22,500 nucleotides of DNA from Mesostigma viride (GCA_009746045.1 RPFO01001677.1:227501-250000), one strand, 5' to 3'; shown: positions 1-9,530, numbered from the stretch's first letter. Translations and numbers: made by a program. Notes: generated by a model not told the origin, from the sequence alone.

Positions 1-250
1 CCCTCGCCCTCGCCCTCGCCCTCGCCCTCGCCCTCGCCCTCGCCCTCGCCCTCGCCCTCGCCCTCGCCCTCGCCCTCGCCCTCGCCCTCCCCTCGCCCTC
101 GCCCTCGCCCTCGCCCTCGCCCTCGCCCTCGCCCTCGCCCTCGCCCTCGCCCTCGCCCTCGCCCTCGCCCTCGCCCTCGCCCTCGCCCTCGCCCTCGCCC
201 TCCCCCTCGCCCTTACGCCCTCGCCCTCGCCCTTACGCCCTCGCCCTTAG
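1..250. repeat. CCCTCG hexamer array 1
   Basis: This is an almost pure run of CCCTCG that continues off the left edge. One repeat near 86-91 has lost a base (CCCTC), which shifts the phase. The right end is degenerate, with two CCCTTACG variants and then CCCTTAG before the complex unit starts at TCGCGCAGG. The same degenerate ending closes arrays 2 and 3, so array and unit were copied together. The minus strand reads (GGGCGA)n, that is G3N3 repeated. I see no gene. Confidence 0.97.
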
Positions 251-870
251 TCGCGCAGGTCCCCTTCGCACTCGGCCGGTGGGGGCCACCCTAACCCTCC
301 ATGGTCTTCATCCCCGCTATGCCCCTTGCTTATCTTCAGCGTCCCCAGCCCTCACCCTCACTCCCACTCTAGAGCACAGCCCAAGCTCTGCTGCCCTCAC
401 TCAAGCTCACTCATCCGCAGCCTTCCTCTGCACCTCTCGCCCGCGCACTCGCTCAGCCCCCCTGTGCATTGGTTTGCCCAGTGGGGCCCGCCCTCGCCCT
501 ACCTAGCCTTCACCATCGCCATAGCCCTGGCCCTTGCTCTGGCCTTCACCCTCACCCCCAACCTCGCACCATCACTCAGGTGCCCTTGCCGAGGGCCCCT
601 TTGCAAATGCCCGGTGCAAAACCCACCCACACCTCACCTAGCCTTTAATCGTTAGTAGTCAACTGGGTGCCATCACCCCCGCCCTCACTGGCCCTCACCT
701 GGGCGCACTTGCCCTCACCCTCGCTCAGGTACCATCTCCACACCTGCGCACTGAGGCCCATCCTCACCCTACCTAGCCCTGGCCTTTTTACCCTCGCTTT
801 CAATCTGCTGCTCCCTCTCCACTACCTACACCTGCGCGCTTTCCCTTGCCCTCGCTTTCCATCGCTTTCA
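251..870. repeat. Complex satellite unit 1
   Basis: Non-hexamer spacer of about 620 bp between two CCCTCG arrays. It opens with TCGCGCAGGTCCCCTTCGCA and closes with CATCGCTTTCAC. The same sequence recurs seven more times up to 6474. Landmarks seen in each full copy are GGTCTTCATCCCCGCTATG, CACCCGCAGCCTTCCTCTGC (here CATCCGCAG), TTAATCGTTAGTAGTCAACT and ACCCTACCTAGCCCTGGCC. Open frames inside it are short, differ between copies and look like no protein family. Confidence 0.93.
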
Positions 871-1725
871 CTCGCCCTCGCCCTCGCCCTCGCCCTCGCC
901 CTCGCCCTCGCCCTCGCCCTCGCCCTCGCCCTCGCCCTCGCCCTCGCCCTCGCCCTCGCCCTCGCCCTCGCCCTCGCCCTCGCCCTCGCCCTCGCCCTCG
1001 CCCTCGCCCTCGCCCTCGCCCTCGCCCTCGCCCTCGCCCTCGCCCTCGCCCTCGCCCTCGCCCTCGCCCTCGCCCTCGCCCTCGCCCTCGCCCTCGCCCT
1101 CGCCCTCGCCCTCGCCCTCGCCCTCGCCCTCGCCCTCGCCCTCGCCCTCGCCCTCGCCCTCGCCCTCGCCCTCGCCCTCGCCCTCGCCCTCGCCCTCGCC
1201 CTCGCCCTCGCCCTCGCCCTCGCCCTCGCCCTCGCCCTCGCCCTCGCCCTCGCCCTCGCCCTCGCCCTCGCCCTCGCCCTCGCCCTCGCCCTCGCCCTCG
1301 CCCTCGCCCTCGCCCTCGCCCTCGCCCTCGCCCTCGCCCTCGCCCTCGCCCTCGCCCTCGCCCTCGCCCTCGCCCTCCCCCTCGCCCTCGCCCTCGCCCT
1401 CGCCCTCGCCCTCGCCCTCGCCCTCGCCCTCGCCCTCGCCCTCGCCCTCGCCCTCGCCCTCGCCCTCGCCCTCGCCCTCGCCCTCGCCCTCGCCCTCCCC
1501 CTCGCCCTCGCCCTCGCCCTCCCCCTCGCCCTCGCCCTTCCCCTCGCCCTCGCCCTTCCCCTCGCCCTCGCCCTCGCCCTCGCCCTCGCCCTCGCCCTCG
1601 CCCTCGCCCTCGCCCTCGCCCTCGCCCTCGCCCTCGCCCTCGCCCTCGCCCTCGCCCTCGCCCTCGCCCTCGCCCTCGCCCTTACGCCCTCGCCCTCGCC
1701 CTCGCCCTTACGCCCTCGCCCTTAG
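871..1725. repeat. CCCTCG hexamer array 2
   Basis: About 140 tandem CCCTCG repeats. The first 500 bp are nearly perfect. Substituted hexamers (CCCTCC, and CCCTTC near 1537-1560) gather in the right third, and the array ends with the CCCTTACG...CCCTTAG motif also seen at 210-250 and 3092-3132. Purity on one side and decay near the junction suggest ongoing expansion or homogenisation of the interior. All three forward frames are open, giving Leu-Ala, Arg-Pro and Ser-Pro dipeptide repeats; this follows from a 6-bp period without stops and is not evidence of coding. Confidence 0.97.
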
Positions 1726-2283
1726 TCGCGCAGGTCCCCTTCGCACTCGGCCGGTGGGGGCCACCCTAACCCTCCTTGGTCTTCATCCCCGCTATGCCCC
1801 TTGCTTATGTTCAGCCTCCCCAGACCTCACCGTCACTCCCACTCTAGAGCACAGCCCTAGCTCTACTGCCCTCACTGAGGCTCACTCACCCGCAGCCTTC
1901 CTCTGCACCTCTCGCCCGCGTCCTCGCTCAGGCCCCCTGTGCATTGGTTTGCCCAGTGGGGCCCGCCCTCGCCCTACCTAGCCTTCACCATCGCCATAGC
2001 CCTGGCCCTTGCTCTGGCCTTCACCCTCACCCCCAACCTCGCGCCATCACTCAGGTGCCCTTGCCCTGGGCCCCTTTGAAAATGCCAGGTGGAAAACCCA
2101 CCCACACCTCACTTCGCCTTTAATCGTTAGTAGTCAACTGGGTGCCATCACCCCCGCCCTCACTGGCCCTCACCTGGGCGCACTTGCCCTCGCCGTCGCT
2201 CAGGTCCCATCTGCACACTCGCGCACTGGGGTCCATCCTCACCCTACCTAGCCCTGGCCCTTTTACCCTCGCTTTCACTCCCA
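1726..2283. repeat. Complex satellite unit 2
   Basis: Second copy of the complex unit, starting at the same TCGCGCAGG. The start-to-start distance from unit 1 is 1475 bp and to unit 3 is 1407 bp; array length accounts for much of the difference. This copy is shorter at its right end: it passes from GCTTTCACTCCCACTCGCCC straight into hexamers and lacks the segment with CTCCCTCTCCACTACCTACA that ends units 1 and 3-7. Confidence 0.92.
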
Positions 2284-2852
2284 CTCGCCCTCGCCCTCGC
2301 CCTCGCCCTTGCCCTCGCCCTCGCCCTCGCCCTCGCCCTCGCCCTCGCCCTCGCCCTCGCCCTCGCCCTCGCCCTCGCCCTCGCCCTCGCCCTCGCCCTC
2401 GCCCTCTCCCTCGCCCTCGCCCTCGCCCTCGCCCTCGCCCTCGCCCTCGCCCTCGCCCTCGCCCTCTCCCTCGCCCTCGCCCTCGCCCTCGCCCTCGCCC
2501 TCGCCCCCGCCCTCGCCCTCGCCCTCGCCCTCGCCCTCGCCCTCGCCCTCGCCCTCGCCCTCGCCCTCGCCCTCGCCCTCGCCCTCGCCCTCGCCCTCGC
2601 CCTCGCCCTCGCCCTCGCCCTCGCCCTCGCCCTCGCCCTCGCCCTCGCCCTCGCCCTCGCCCTCGCCCTCGCCCTCGCCCTCGCCCTCGCCCTCGCCCTC
2701 GCCCTCGCCCTCGCCCTCGCCCTCGCCCTCGCCCTCGCCCTCGCCCTCGCCCTCGCCCTCGCCCTCGCCCTCGCCCTCGCCCTCGCCCTCGCCCTCGCCC
2801 TCGCCCTCGCCCTCGCCCTCGCCCTCGCCCTGGCCCTCGCCCTCGCCCTCGC

Positions 2853-2883
<31 letters not shown>

Positions 2884-3132
2884 CTCGCCCTCGCCCTCGC
2901 CCTCGCCCTCGCCCTCGCCCTCGCCCTCGCCCTCGCCCTCGCCCTCGCCCTCCCCCTCGCCCTCGCCCTCGCCCTGGCCCTCGCCCTCGCCCTCGCCCTC
3001 GCCCTCGCCCTCGCCCTCGCCCTCGCCCTCGCCCTCGCCCTCGCCCTCGCCCTCGCCCTCGCCCTCGCCCTCGCCCTCGCCCTCGCCCTCGCCCTTACGC
3101 CCTCGCCCTCGCCCTTACGCCCTCGCCCTTAG
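2284..3132. repeat. CCCTCG hexamer array 3
   Basis: About 140 CCCTCG repeats with scattered single-base variants: CCCTTG near 2308, CCCTCT at about 2403 and 2463, CCCCCG near 2507, CCCTGG near 2829 and 2973, CCTTCG near 2851, and CCCTCC near 2949. Two of the variants are about 60 bp apart in similar surroundings (2403 and 2463), as expected if blocks of ten hexamers were duplicated. It ends with the CCCTTACG/CCCTTAG junction shared with arrays 1 and 2. Confidence 0.97.
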
Positions 3133-3770
3133 TCGCGCAGGTCCCCTTCGCACTCGGCCGGTGGGGGCCACCCTAACCCTCCATGGTCTTCATCCCCGCT
3201 ATGCCCCTTGCTTATGTTCAGCGTCCCCAGCCCTCGCCCTCACTCCCACTCTAGAGCACAGCCCTAGCTCTACTGCCCTCACTGAGGCTCTCTCACCCGC
3301 AGCCTTCCTCTGCACCTCTCGCCCGCGTCCTCGCTCAGGCCCTCTGTGCATTGGTTTGCCCAGTGGGGCCCGCCCTCGCCCTACCTAGCCTTCACCATCG
3401 CCATAGCCCTGGCCCTTGCTCTGGCCTTCACCCTCACCCCCAACCTCGCACCATCACTCAGGTGCCCTTGCCCTGGGCCCCTATGCAAATGCCCGGTGGA
3501 AAACCCACCCACACCTCACTTCGCCTTTAATCGTTAGTAGTCAACTGGGTGCCATCACCCCCGCCCTCACTGGCCCTCACCTGGGCGCACTTGCCCTCGC
3601 CCTCGCTCAGGTCCCATCTGCACACTCGCGCACTGGGGCCCATCCTCACCCTACCTAGCCCTGGCCCTTTTTCCCTCGCTTTCATTCTGATGCTCCCTCT
3701 CCACTACCTACACCTGTGCGCTTCCCCTCGCCCTCGCTTTCCATCGCTTTCACTCGCCCTCGCCCTCGCC
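3133..3770. repeat. Complex satellite unit 3 with a 17-bp hexamer remnant
   Basis: Third complex unit (3133-3753), opening with TCGCGCAGG like units 1 and 2 but closing like units 5 and 7 on a very short hexamer stretch at 3754-3770 followed by AGGTGAGGGCC. It is therefore the transition between the long-array type on the left and the dimeric type on the right. Confidence 0.92.
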
Positions 3771-5035
3771 AGGTGAGGGCCACCCTCACTCTCCTTGGTC
3801 TTCATCCCCGCTATGGCCCTCGCTTATGTTCAGTGTCCCCAGCCCTCACCCTCACTCCCACCCTAAAGCACAGCCCTAGCTCTGCTGCCCTCACTCAGGC
3901 TCTCTCACCCGCAGCCTTCCTCTGCACCTCTCGCCCGCGCCCTCGCTCAGGCCCCCTGTGCATTTGTTTGCCCAGTGGGGCCCGCCCTCGCCCTACACTA
4001 GCCTTTATCATCGCTATAGACCTGGCCCTAAGTTGCTCTGGCCTTTACCCTCCCCGCCAACCTCGCACCATCACTCAGGTGCCCTTGCCCTGGGCCCCTA
4101 TGCAATCGCCCGGTGGAAAACCCACCCACACCTCACTTCGCCTTTAATCGTTAGTAGTCAACTGGGTGCCATCACCCCCACCCTCACTGACCCTCACCTG
4201 GGCGCACTTGCCCTCGCCCTCGCTCAGGTCCCATCTGCACACTCGCGCACTGGGGCCCATCCTCACCCTACCTAGCCCTGGCCCTTTTACCCTCGCTTTC
4301 ATTCTGATGCTCCCTCTCCACTACCTACACCTGCGCGGTTTCCCTCGCCCTCGCTTTTCATCGCTTTCACTCGCCCTCGCCCTCGCCCTCGCCCTCGCCC
4401 TCGCCCTCGCCCTCGCCCTCGCCAGGTAAGGGCCACCCTCACCCTCCTTGGTCTTCATCCCCGCTATGCCCCTCGCTTATGTTCAGCATCGCCAGCCCTC
4501 GCCCTCACTCCCACCCTAGAGCACAGCCCAAGCTCTGCTGCCTCATTCAGGCTCACTCACCCGCAGCCTTCCTCTGCACCTCTCGCCCGCGCCCTCGCTC
4601 AGGCCCCCTGTCCATTTGTTTGCCCAGTGGGGCCCGCCCTCACCCTACACTAGCCTTTACCATCGCTATAGACCTGGCTCTCGCTCTGACCTGCACCCTC
4701 CCCGCCAACCTCGCACCATCACTCAGGTGCCCTTGCCCTGGGCCCCTATGCAATCGCCCGGTGGAAAACCCACCCACACCTCACTTCGCCTTTAATCGTT
4801 AGTAGTCAACTGGGTGCCATCACCCCCGCCCTCACTGGCCCTCACCTGGGCGCACTTGCCCTCGCCCTCGCTCAGGTCCCATCTGCACACTCGCGCACTG
4901 GGGCCCATCCTCACCCTACCTAGCCCTGGCCCTTTTTCCCTCGCTTTCATTCTGATGCTCCCTCTCCACTACCTACACCTGTGCGCTTCCCCTCGCCCTC
5001 GCTTTCCATCGCTTTCACTCGCCCTCGCCCTCGCC
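3771..5035. repeat. Higher-order dimer 1 (units 4 and 5)
   Basis: Unit 4 (3771-4370) begins AGGTGAGGGCCACCCTCACT and is followed by a 53-bp CCCTCG array (4371-4423). Unit 5 (4424-5018) begins AGGTAAGGGCC and is followed by a 17-bp array (5019-5035). The two monomers differ at recognisable places, for example GGCCCTAAGTTGCTCTGGCC in unit 4 against GGCTCTCGCTCTGACC in unit 5, and CCTCATTCAGG in unit 5 where unit 4 has CCCTCACTCAGG. The dimer recurs almost unchanged at 5036-6312. Confidence 0.93.
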
Positions 5036-6312
5036 AGGTGAGGGCCACCCTCACTCTCCTTGGTCTTCATCCCCGCTATGGCCCTCGCTTATGTTCAGTG
5101 TCCCCAGCCCTCACCCTCACTCCCACCCTAAAGCACAGCCCTAGCTCTGCTGCCCTCACTCAGGCTCTCTCACCCGCAGCCTTCCTCTGCACCTCTCGCC
5201 CGCGCCCTCGCTCAGGCCCCCTGTGCATTTGTTTGCCCAGTGGGGCCCGCCCTCGCCCTACACTAGCCTTTACCATCGCTATAGACCTGGCCCTAAGTTG
5301 CTCTGGCCTTTACCCTCACCCCCAACCTCGCACCATCACTCAGGTGCCCTTGCCCTGGGCCCCTATGCAATCGCCCGGTGGAAAACCCACCCACACCTCA
5401 CTTCGCCTTTAATCGTTAGTAGTCAACTGGGTGCCATCACCCCCACCCTCACTGACCCTCACCTGGGCGCACTTGCCCTCGCCCTCGCTCAGGTCCCATC
5501 TGCACACTCGCGCACTGGGGCCCATCCTCACCCTACCTAGCCCTGGCCCTTTTACCCTCGCTTTCATTCTGATGCTCCCTCTCCACTACCTACACCTGCG
5601 CGGTTTCCCTCGCCCTCGCTTTTCATCGCTTTCACTCGCCCTCGCCCTCGCCCTCGCCCTCGCCCTCGCCCTCGCCCTCGCCCTCGCCCTCGCCCTCGCC
5701 AGGTAAGGGCCACCCTCACCCTCCTTGGTCTTCATCCCCGCTATGCCCCTCGCTTATGTTCAGCATCGCCAGCCCTCGCCCTCACTCCCACCCTAGAGCA
5801 CAGCCCAAGCTCTGCTGCCTCATTCAGGCTCACTCACCCGCAGCCTTCCTCTGCACCTCTCGCCCGCGCCCTCGCTCAGGCCCCCTGTCCATTTGTTTGC
5901 CCAGTGGGGCCCGCCCTCACCCTACACTAGCCTTTACCATCGCTATAGACCTGGCTCTCGCTCTGACCTGCACCCTCCCCGCCAACCTCGCACCATCACT
6001 CAGGTGCCCTTGCCCTGGGCCCCTATGCAATCGCCCGGTGGAAAACCCACCCACACCTCACTTCGCCTTTAATCGTTAGTAGTCAACTGGGTGCCATCAC
6101 CCCCGCCCTCACTGGCCCTCACCTGGGCGCACTTGCCCTCGCCCTCGCTCAGGTCCCATCTGCACACTCGCGCACTGGGGCCCATCCTCACCCTACCTAG
6201 CCCTGGCCCTTTTTCCCTCGCTTTCATTCTGATGCTCCCTCTCCACTACCTACACCTGTGCGCTTCCCCTCACCCTCGCTTTCCATCGCTTTCACTCGCC
6301 CTCGCCCTCGCC
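5036..6312. repeat. Higher-order dimer 2 (units 6 and 7)
   Basis: Near-exact copy of 3771-5035. It is 12 bp longer because the internal array (5636-5700) has two more hexamers than its counterpart at 4371-4423. I also see a few base differences: TACCATCGC here for TATCATCGC, CCTCACCCCCAACC for CCTCCCCGCCAACC, and CCTCACCCTCGC for CCTCGCCCTCGC near 6270. High similarity between dimers with clearly different monomers marks a recent tandem duplication of the whole dimer, or conversion. Confidence 0.93.
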
Positions 6313-6474
6313 AGGTGAGGGCCACCCTCACTCTCCTTGGTCTTCATCCCCGCTATGGCCCTCGCTTATGTTCAGTGTCCCCAGCCCTCACCCTCACTCC
6401 CACCCTAAAGCACAGCCCTAGCTCTGCTGCCCTCACTCAGGCTCTCTCACCCGCAGCCTTCCTCTGCACCTCTT
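6313..6474. repeat. Truncated satellite unit 8
   Basis: First 160 bp or so of a third dimer, matching 3771-3932 and 5036-5197. It stops at CCTCTGCACCTCTTG, where the other copies read on into CCTCTCGCCCGCGCC, and turns directly into hexamers. Loss of the rest of the unit at a point where the sequence already resembles the hexamer (CTCGCCCGC) suggests slippage or unequal exchange inside the short similarity. Confidence 0.9.
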
Positions 6475-6728
6475 GCCCTCGCCCTCGCCCTCGCCCTCGC
6501 CCTCGCCCTCGCCCTCGCCCTCGCCCTCGCCCTCGCCCTCGCCCTCGCCCTCGCCCTCGCCCTCGCCCTCGCCCTCGCCCTCGCCCTCGCCCTCGCCCTC
6601 GCCCTCGCCCTCGCCCTCGCCCTCGCCCTCGCCCTCGCCCTCGCCCTCGCCCTCGCCCTCGCCCTCGCCCTCGCCCTCGCCCTCGCCCTCGCCCTCGCCC
6701 TCGCCCTCGCCCTCGCCCTCGCCCTCGC
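6475..6728. repeat. CCCTCG hexamer array, right edge of the satellite
   Basis: About 42 perfect CCCTCG repeats that end abruptly at CTCGCAATGATG. This array has no variant hexamers, unlike arrays 1 and 3. The sequence to its right is AT-richer and unrelated, so 6728/6729 is the satellite boundary. Confidence 0.97.
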
Positions 6729-6917
6729 AATGATGTTTAGCTTAGGAAGTCACTAAAGGCGCACCACTCATAAAAGGCTTCACGTTTGATTGTGTAGGCA
6801 ACAACATAGACTGCGTCGTAACACTCCTTGACATACTTACTAATTGCCGTAGTCTGGTGCACGTGAGCACGTCATGCTGCATTTTGTGTTGGAGCTCGGA
6901 CTCGATCAATTATCATC

Positions 6918-7090
6918 AAGTAAGTACTTGCGTGTCATGGGCATGGGCATGGCATGGAGTACTATGCTAACCTCATTAGAAAAAACGACTACATATTTTT
7001 TCAAATTATCTTCAGGTTGTTGCATCATTGGTTGTAGAGCCTGACACCCTAGATATGATGTCAGATCAAGCTAAATTGCATCCCATATTC
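6918..7090 (-). mobile_element. LINE 3' end, degenerate copy a
   Basis: Reading the minus strand gives the family's 3' UTR ending in GACACGCAAGTACTTACTT. On the plus strand the anchors are AAGTAAGTACTTGCGTGTCAT (6918 on), GGAGTACTATGCTAA and CTCATTAGAAAAA. The remainder to about 7090 matches the family only loosely (GCATCAT, CCTAGATATGATGT), so this is the most decayed copy in the window. The tail is only two or three TTAC units. It holds no coding part. The 5' limit is uncertain. Confidence 0.75.
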
Positions 7091-7109
7091 CTAGTAAGCT
7101 TTTAGGACG

Positions 7110-8121
7110 GCATGCAGCCCAATCCCCCCGGCGACTCGCTTCAAGCTCCTTGGCAGCGGGCTCCCCTCCACGGCCGACGGCATCAACACCCGCATTGCCC
7201 AGGCCTGGGCCGGCTGGGCGGCCCTCCGCCGCCTCGACATGTAGGTTCTGGACATGTCGCTAACTGAGTGAGCGGCTCAAGCGCATTCTGTTCAAGGCTC
7301 GGTTGCATATGTCGGTCCTCAGCATATATCCTCCTTTACGGCTGCGAGGCGTGGACCCGTGGACCAGGCACTGAGCAAGCAGCTTGACGGCACTAGTCAC
7401 TCGAATGCTCCCTCACATCCTCGGCGTCCGCTGCCAAGAGCGCCGCACCCGGGCCGAGCTCTACTGCGAGCTCCCTCTTGTCACCCATACCATCTGACAC
7501 CGCCGCCTCCTCTTTGCCGGCAAGCCTGCACAGACCAGGTGAATACTGATGTCGGCCCTGCGGGCGGGCTTAGGACTGGCCAACCAATTAACCAAGTAGA
7601 CACCTCCTCCTATGGCAGGGCCCAGCGTTTGTCCCGTCACAACCCACTGGCAAACTTGTGCGCGCCGGGCACCGACGCGGCGCGACCCGGACCTATGTGT
7701 GTACACTGCATTGCTTGAGGATGCAGGGCTTCTGGGATTATCTGTACTCCGCGCACGCATAATGATGGACAAAGTAAAGGGGAAATGGGCTGCCGTCTGC
7801 GATAAGCACCTTCCTGAGGGGCATGCTCTTGTTTCCTCCCCATGGCCCCACGGCCCATTGCTGGAATGCAGGGTAGAAGTCCGCAGGTGGAGGTTATAAT
7901 TGCCCTTAAGGATCGCCGCTACACTACCGCCTTGTCTGCCATTACAGTAGTACGTCAGTAGAGGACAGCACAGATGAGGATTATATCGATCCCCTCTAGT
8001 GACTTTATGGTTGGGGCATGATGCAGACAATATTTGTAACTTGCGTGTAATTATTTTCTAATGAGATTAGTTAGCATAGGACTCCGCGGCATGCCCATGA
8101 GCATGACACGCAATACTTACC
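7110..8121 (+). mobile_element. LINE copy b, 5'-truncated, ending in TTAC
   Basis: The longest plus-strand copy: the last part of ORF2 followed by a 3' UTR (about 8000-8121) with GATGCAGACAATATTTGTAA, AATGAGATTAG and GACACGCAATACTTAC. The UTR belongs to the subfamily with AACTTGCGTG and GGTTGGGGCATGATG, shared with copies e and g. The 3' tail is a single TTAC. I find no convincing target-site duplication. Copy a lies on the opposite strand immediately upstream, so the two are arranged tail to tail around about 7100. Confidence 0.85.
7143..8000 (+). pseudogene. LINE ORF2 C-terminal region, frameshifted
   Basis: Translated piecewise in several frames, this gives the part of a non-LTR retrotransposon ORF2 after the reverse transcriptase. 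It begins KLLGSGLPSTADGINTRIAQ (compare the common FKYLGS...I..RI of such proteins), then FKARLHMSVLSI, ..GCEAW..DQALSKQLDGT, a match to MLRHILGVR in a shifted frame, RTRAELYCELPLVTH and RRLLFAG. Stops interrupt it (TAG after RRLDM near 7240; TGA replaces the Arg of TIRHRR near 7495) and there are several indels. In intact form this region follows the RT and is thought to aid template binding. The C-terminus is acidic (near DEDYIDP). Clearly dead. Confidence 0.82.
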
Positions 8122-8269
8122 AGCTTGCATGTTTTCTGATGAACCACCTCCGTGAGCGTTGTGAAATGGGGGCCGGGTCACCCCCCACCAGGGTTCACTG
8201 CCGGCCATTACCATGATGATGTCGACTGTCATTACATTGTTGCAAATGTGCACACCGGTCGTGCTCATG

Positions 8270-8600
8270 GCTGTAATAGCCAACAGTGAGGTTAATATTG
8301 TACAAAACCCTTTGTGCCGAGCAGCAAAAGGTACTTCGTACAATGTTAACCTAACTCAGACCTAGTCTGGTCACTGGGGCGAGATCGAGGAATCACTATG
8401 TACGCTCGGAACAGTGACCCATAAATGTAATCTGAATATTCATGATGAGTGCAAGTCTAGCTAGGGCACATGCGAACATGAATCTGGGCGCAGCGGTTGC
8501 CATATCGCGGGACGAAAAAGTTGTTTCCTAGAGGATTCGAACCTCAGCGCCCTGAAGGGTTATATATCCACACGGTCCTGCAAAGCGTCACGATGGCCGG
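8270..8600. repeat. Hairpin repeat, copy A, with an inverted B-box
   Basis: A fold-back hairpin at 8290-8351 has complementary ends (GGTTAATATTGTAC against GTACAATGTTAACC) and an inner AACCCTTT/AAAAGG pairing. It is followed by CTAGTCTGGTCACTGGGGCG, a GAATATTCATG stretch, and GGATTCGAACC at 8533-8543. The last is the exact reverse complement of GGTTCGAATCC, the pol III B-box and tRNA T-arm consensus. The same order of blocks recurs at 15296-15497 and 18940-19490. This suggests a short dispersed element, perhaps a tRNA-related SINE on the minus strand. I cannot find a good A-box, so the class stays open. Ends are approximate. Confidence 0.6.
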
Positions 8601-8839
8601 GTTTCCAGTGGTGCGGCAAGGTTTGGTTGCTATATACATAATAAAGAGGGCCGCTCATGTAGAAACCATGTGCCACGTTAGTTTGTGGATTACCTTAATT
8701 GCTGCTCAGGCAGTCTTCAGGATAGCTCGTATGAGCCAAGTTGATGCCGATTCTCAATGCAGCGTGACTGCAGCACATACCGGACCAGTGCAGTATAAGT
8801 TGCGGACATCATTGCTGCAGTTTTCATTTTTTACCTGAT

Positions 8840-9015
8840 AAGTAAGTAAGTAAGTACTTGCGTCAGTTGCGTGTCATGCGCAAAGGCATGCCACGGAGTA
8901 CTATGCTAATCTCATTAGAAAAATAATTACACAAACGTTTAAACAAATATCGTCTGCATCATCCCCCAACCGTTAAGCACTAGATGGGGATGTAATCCTC
9001 ATCCGAGCTGTCCTC
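8840..9015 (-). mobile_element. LINE copy c, 3' end only
   Basis: On the plus strand it starts AGTAAGTAAGTAAGTACTTG and continues through GCGCAAAGGCATGCCACGGA, CTCATTAGAAAAATAATTAC, GTTTAAACAAATATCGTCTG and CACTAGATGGGGATGTAATC. It is therefore 3' UTR plus the last codons (acidic DSS/DEDYIPI end) of ORF2. It carries TTTAAAC and belongs to the same subfamily as copies d, f and h. The flanks TTTACCTGAT (8830-8839) and TTTACTTGAT (9016-9025) match at nine of ten positions, a likely target-site duplication. A small internal duplication (GTCAGTTGCGTGTCA) disturbs the tail junction. Confidence 0.88.
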
Positions 9016-9025
9016 TTTACTTGAT

Positions 9026-9530
9026 GGTAGCAAAGCTGACAGTGCAAACCTTCTGGAAGTCAGACACTGGCATGGCTGTGCAGCATCGAAGAAACTCGAT
9101 TTCTTCCCCAGTTTCTTGGCCCTTTTTAATTAAAATGAGGTATAGCAATTTGGCGAGCCGGCCATGCAGGGGTCAGGCAGAGTTGGTATGCTTTCACTGC
9201 CAAGGGCAACAACTTGCAGGATCGATGCACAAGTGGCTCATGCATTATTTACTTATATATATTGCATGAATGAGTATCTCTTTGCATGGTATGTAATTAA
9301 GTGTCTTCAACATGCATGTGTACGATGTTTTATTGTGAGTCCAGGGGTATTAGACTCCATGCGTGTATTATTGCTTTGTTGACAGACAGTAAAATCATGT
9401 ACCGCTTGTATGCTGGGCAGTGAGCCAGCTTTGTATTCTATCCTTATTATTAGTGTCACAAACATGTCAGTGAGTGAGAAATGGTTCAAACAACCCTGAA
9501 AGCCATCAAATCTAGTGGTCACGTACGATT
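9026..9530. other. Unassigned AT-rich stretch
   Basis: About 500 bp between LINE copy c and the 10-bp tandem repeat. Open frames up to about 80 codons occur on both strands, but none resembles a known family and none starts in a convincing context. I see no repeat shared with the rest of the window and no RNA gene. It could be older element sequence or plain intergenic DNA. Confidence 0.5.

Noticed and set aside
280-300. CCCTAACCCT telomere-like word at the start of the satellite units
   Set aside because: A single occurrence per unit (units 1-3), not tandem. It does not show that the window is at a telomere.
667-3388. Long open frames of Leu-Ala, Arg-Pro or Ser-Pro repeats (up to about 360 codons)
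   Set aside because: All three plus-strand frames are open at once because the 6-bp unit CCCTCG contains no stop in any frame. There is no codon bias and no domain, and lengths differ with array length.
251-6474. Alternating repeat and spacer resembling a CRISPR array
   Set aside because: Spacers are 560-620 bp and homologous to each other, the repeats vary in length, and the context is eukaryotic.
6437-6733. Gly-Arg repeat frame on the minus strand and Ser-Pro on the plus strand
   Set aside because: Same periodicity effect in the last hexamer array; not an RGG-type protein.
7461-8030. 189-codon minus-strand frame opposite LINE copy b
   Set aside because: It is the antisense shadow of ORF2-derived sequence. 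The plus-strand translation matches known LINE motifs and the minus one matches nothing.
8533-8543. A tRNA gene suggested by GGTTCGAATCC on the minus strand
   Set aside because: I could not pair acceptor, D-arm and anticodon stems around it, here or at 19266. Only the B-box-like word is conserved, so it is treated as part of a dispersed repeat.
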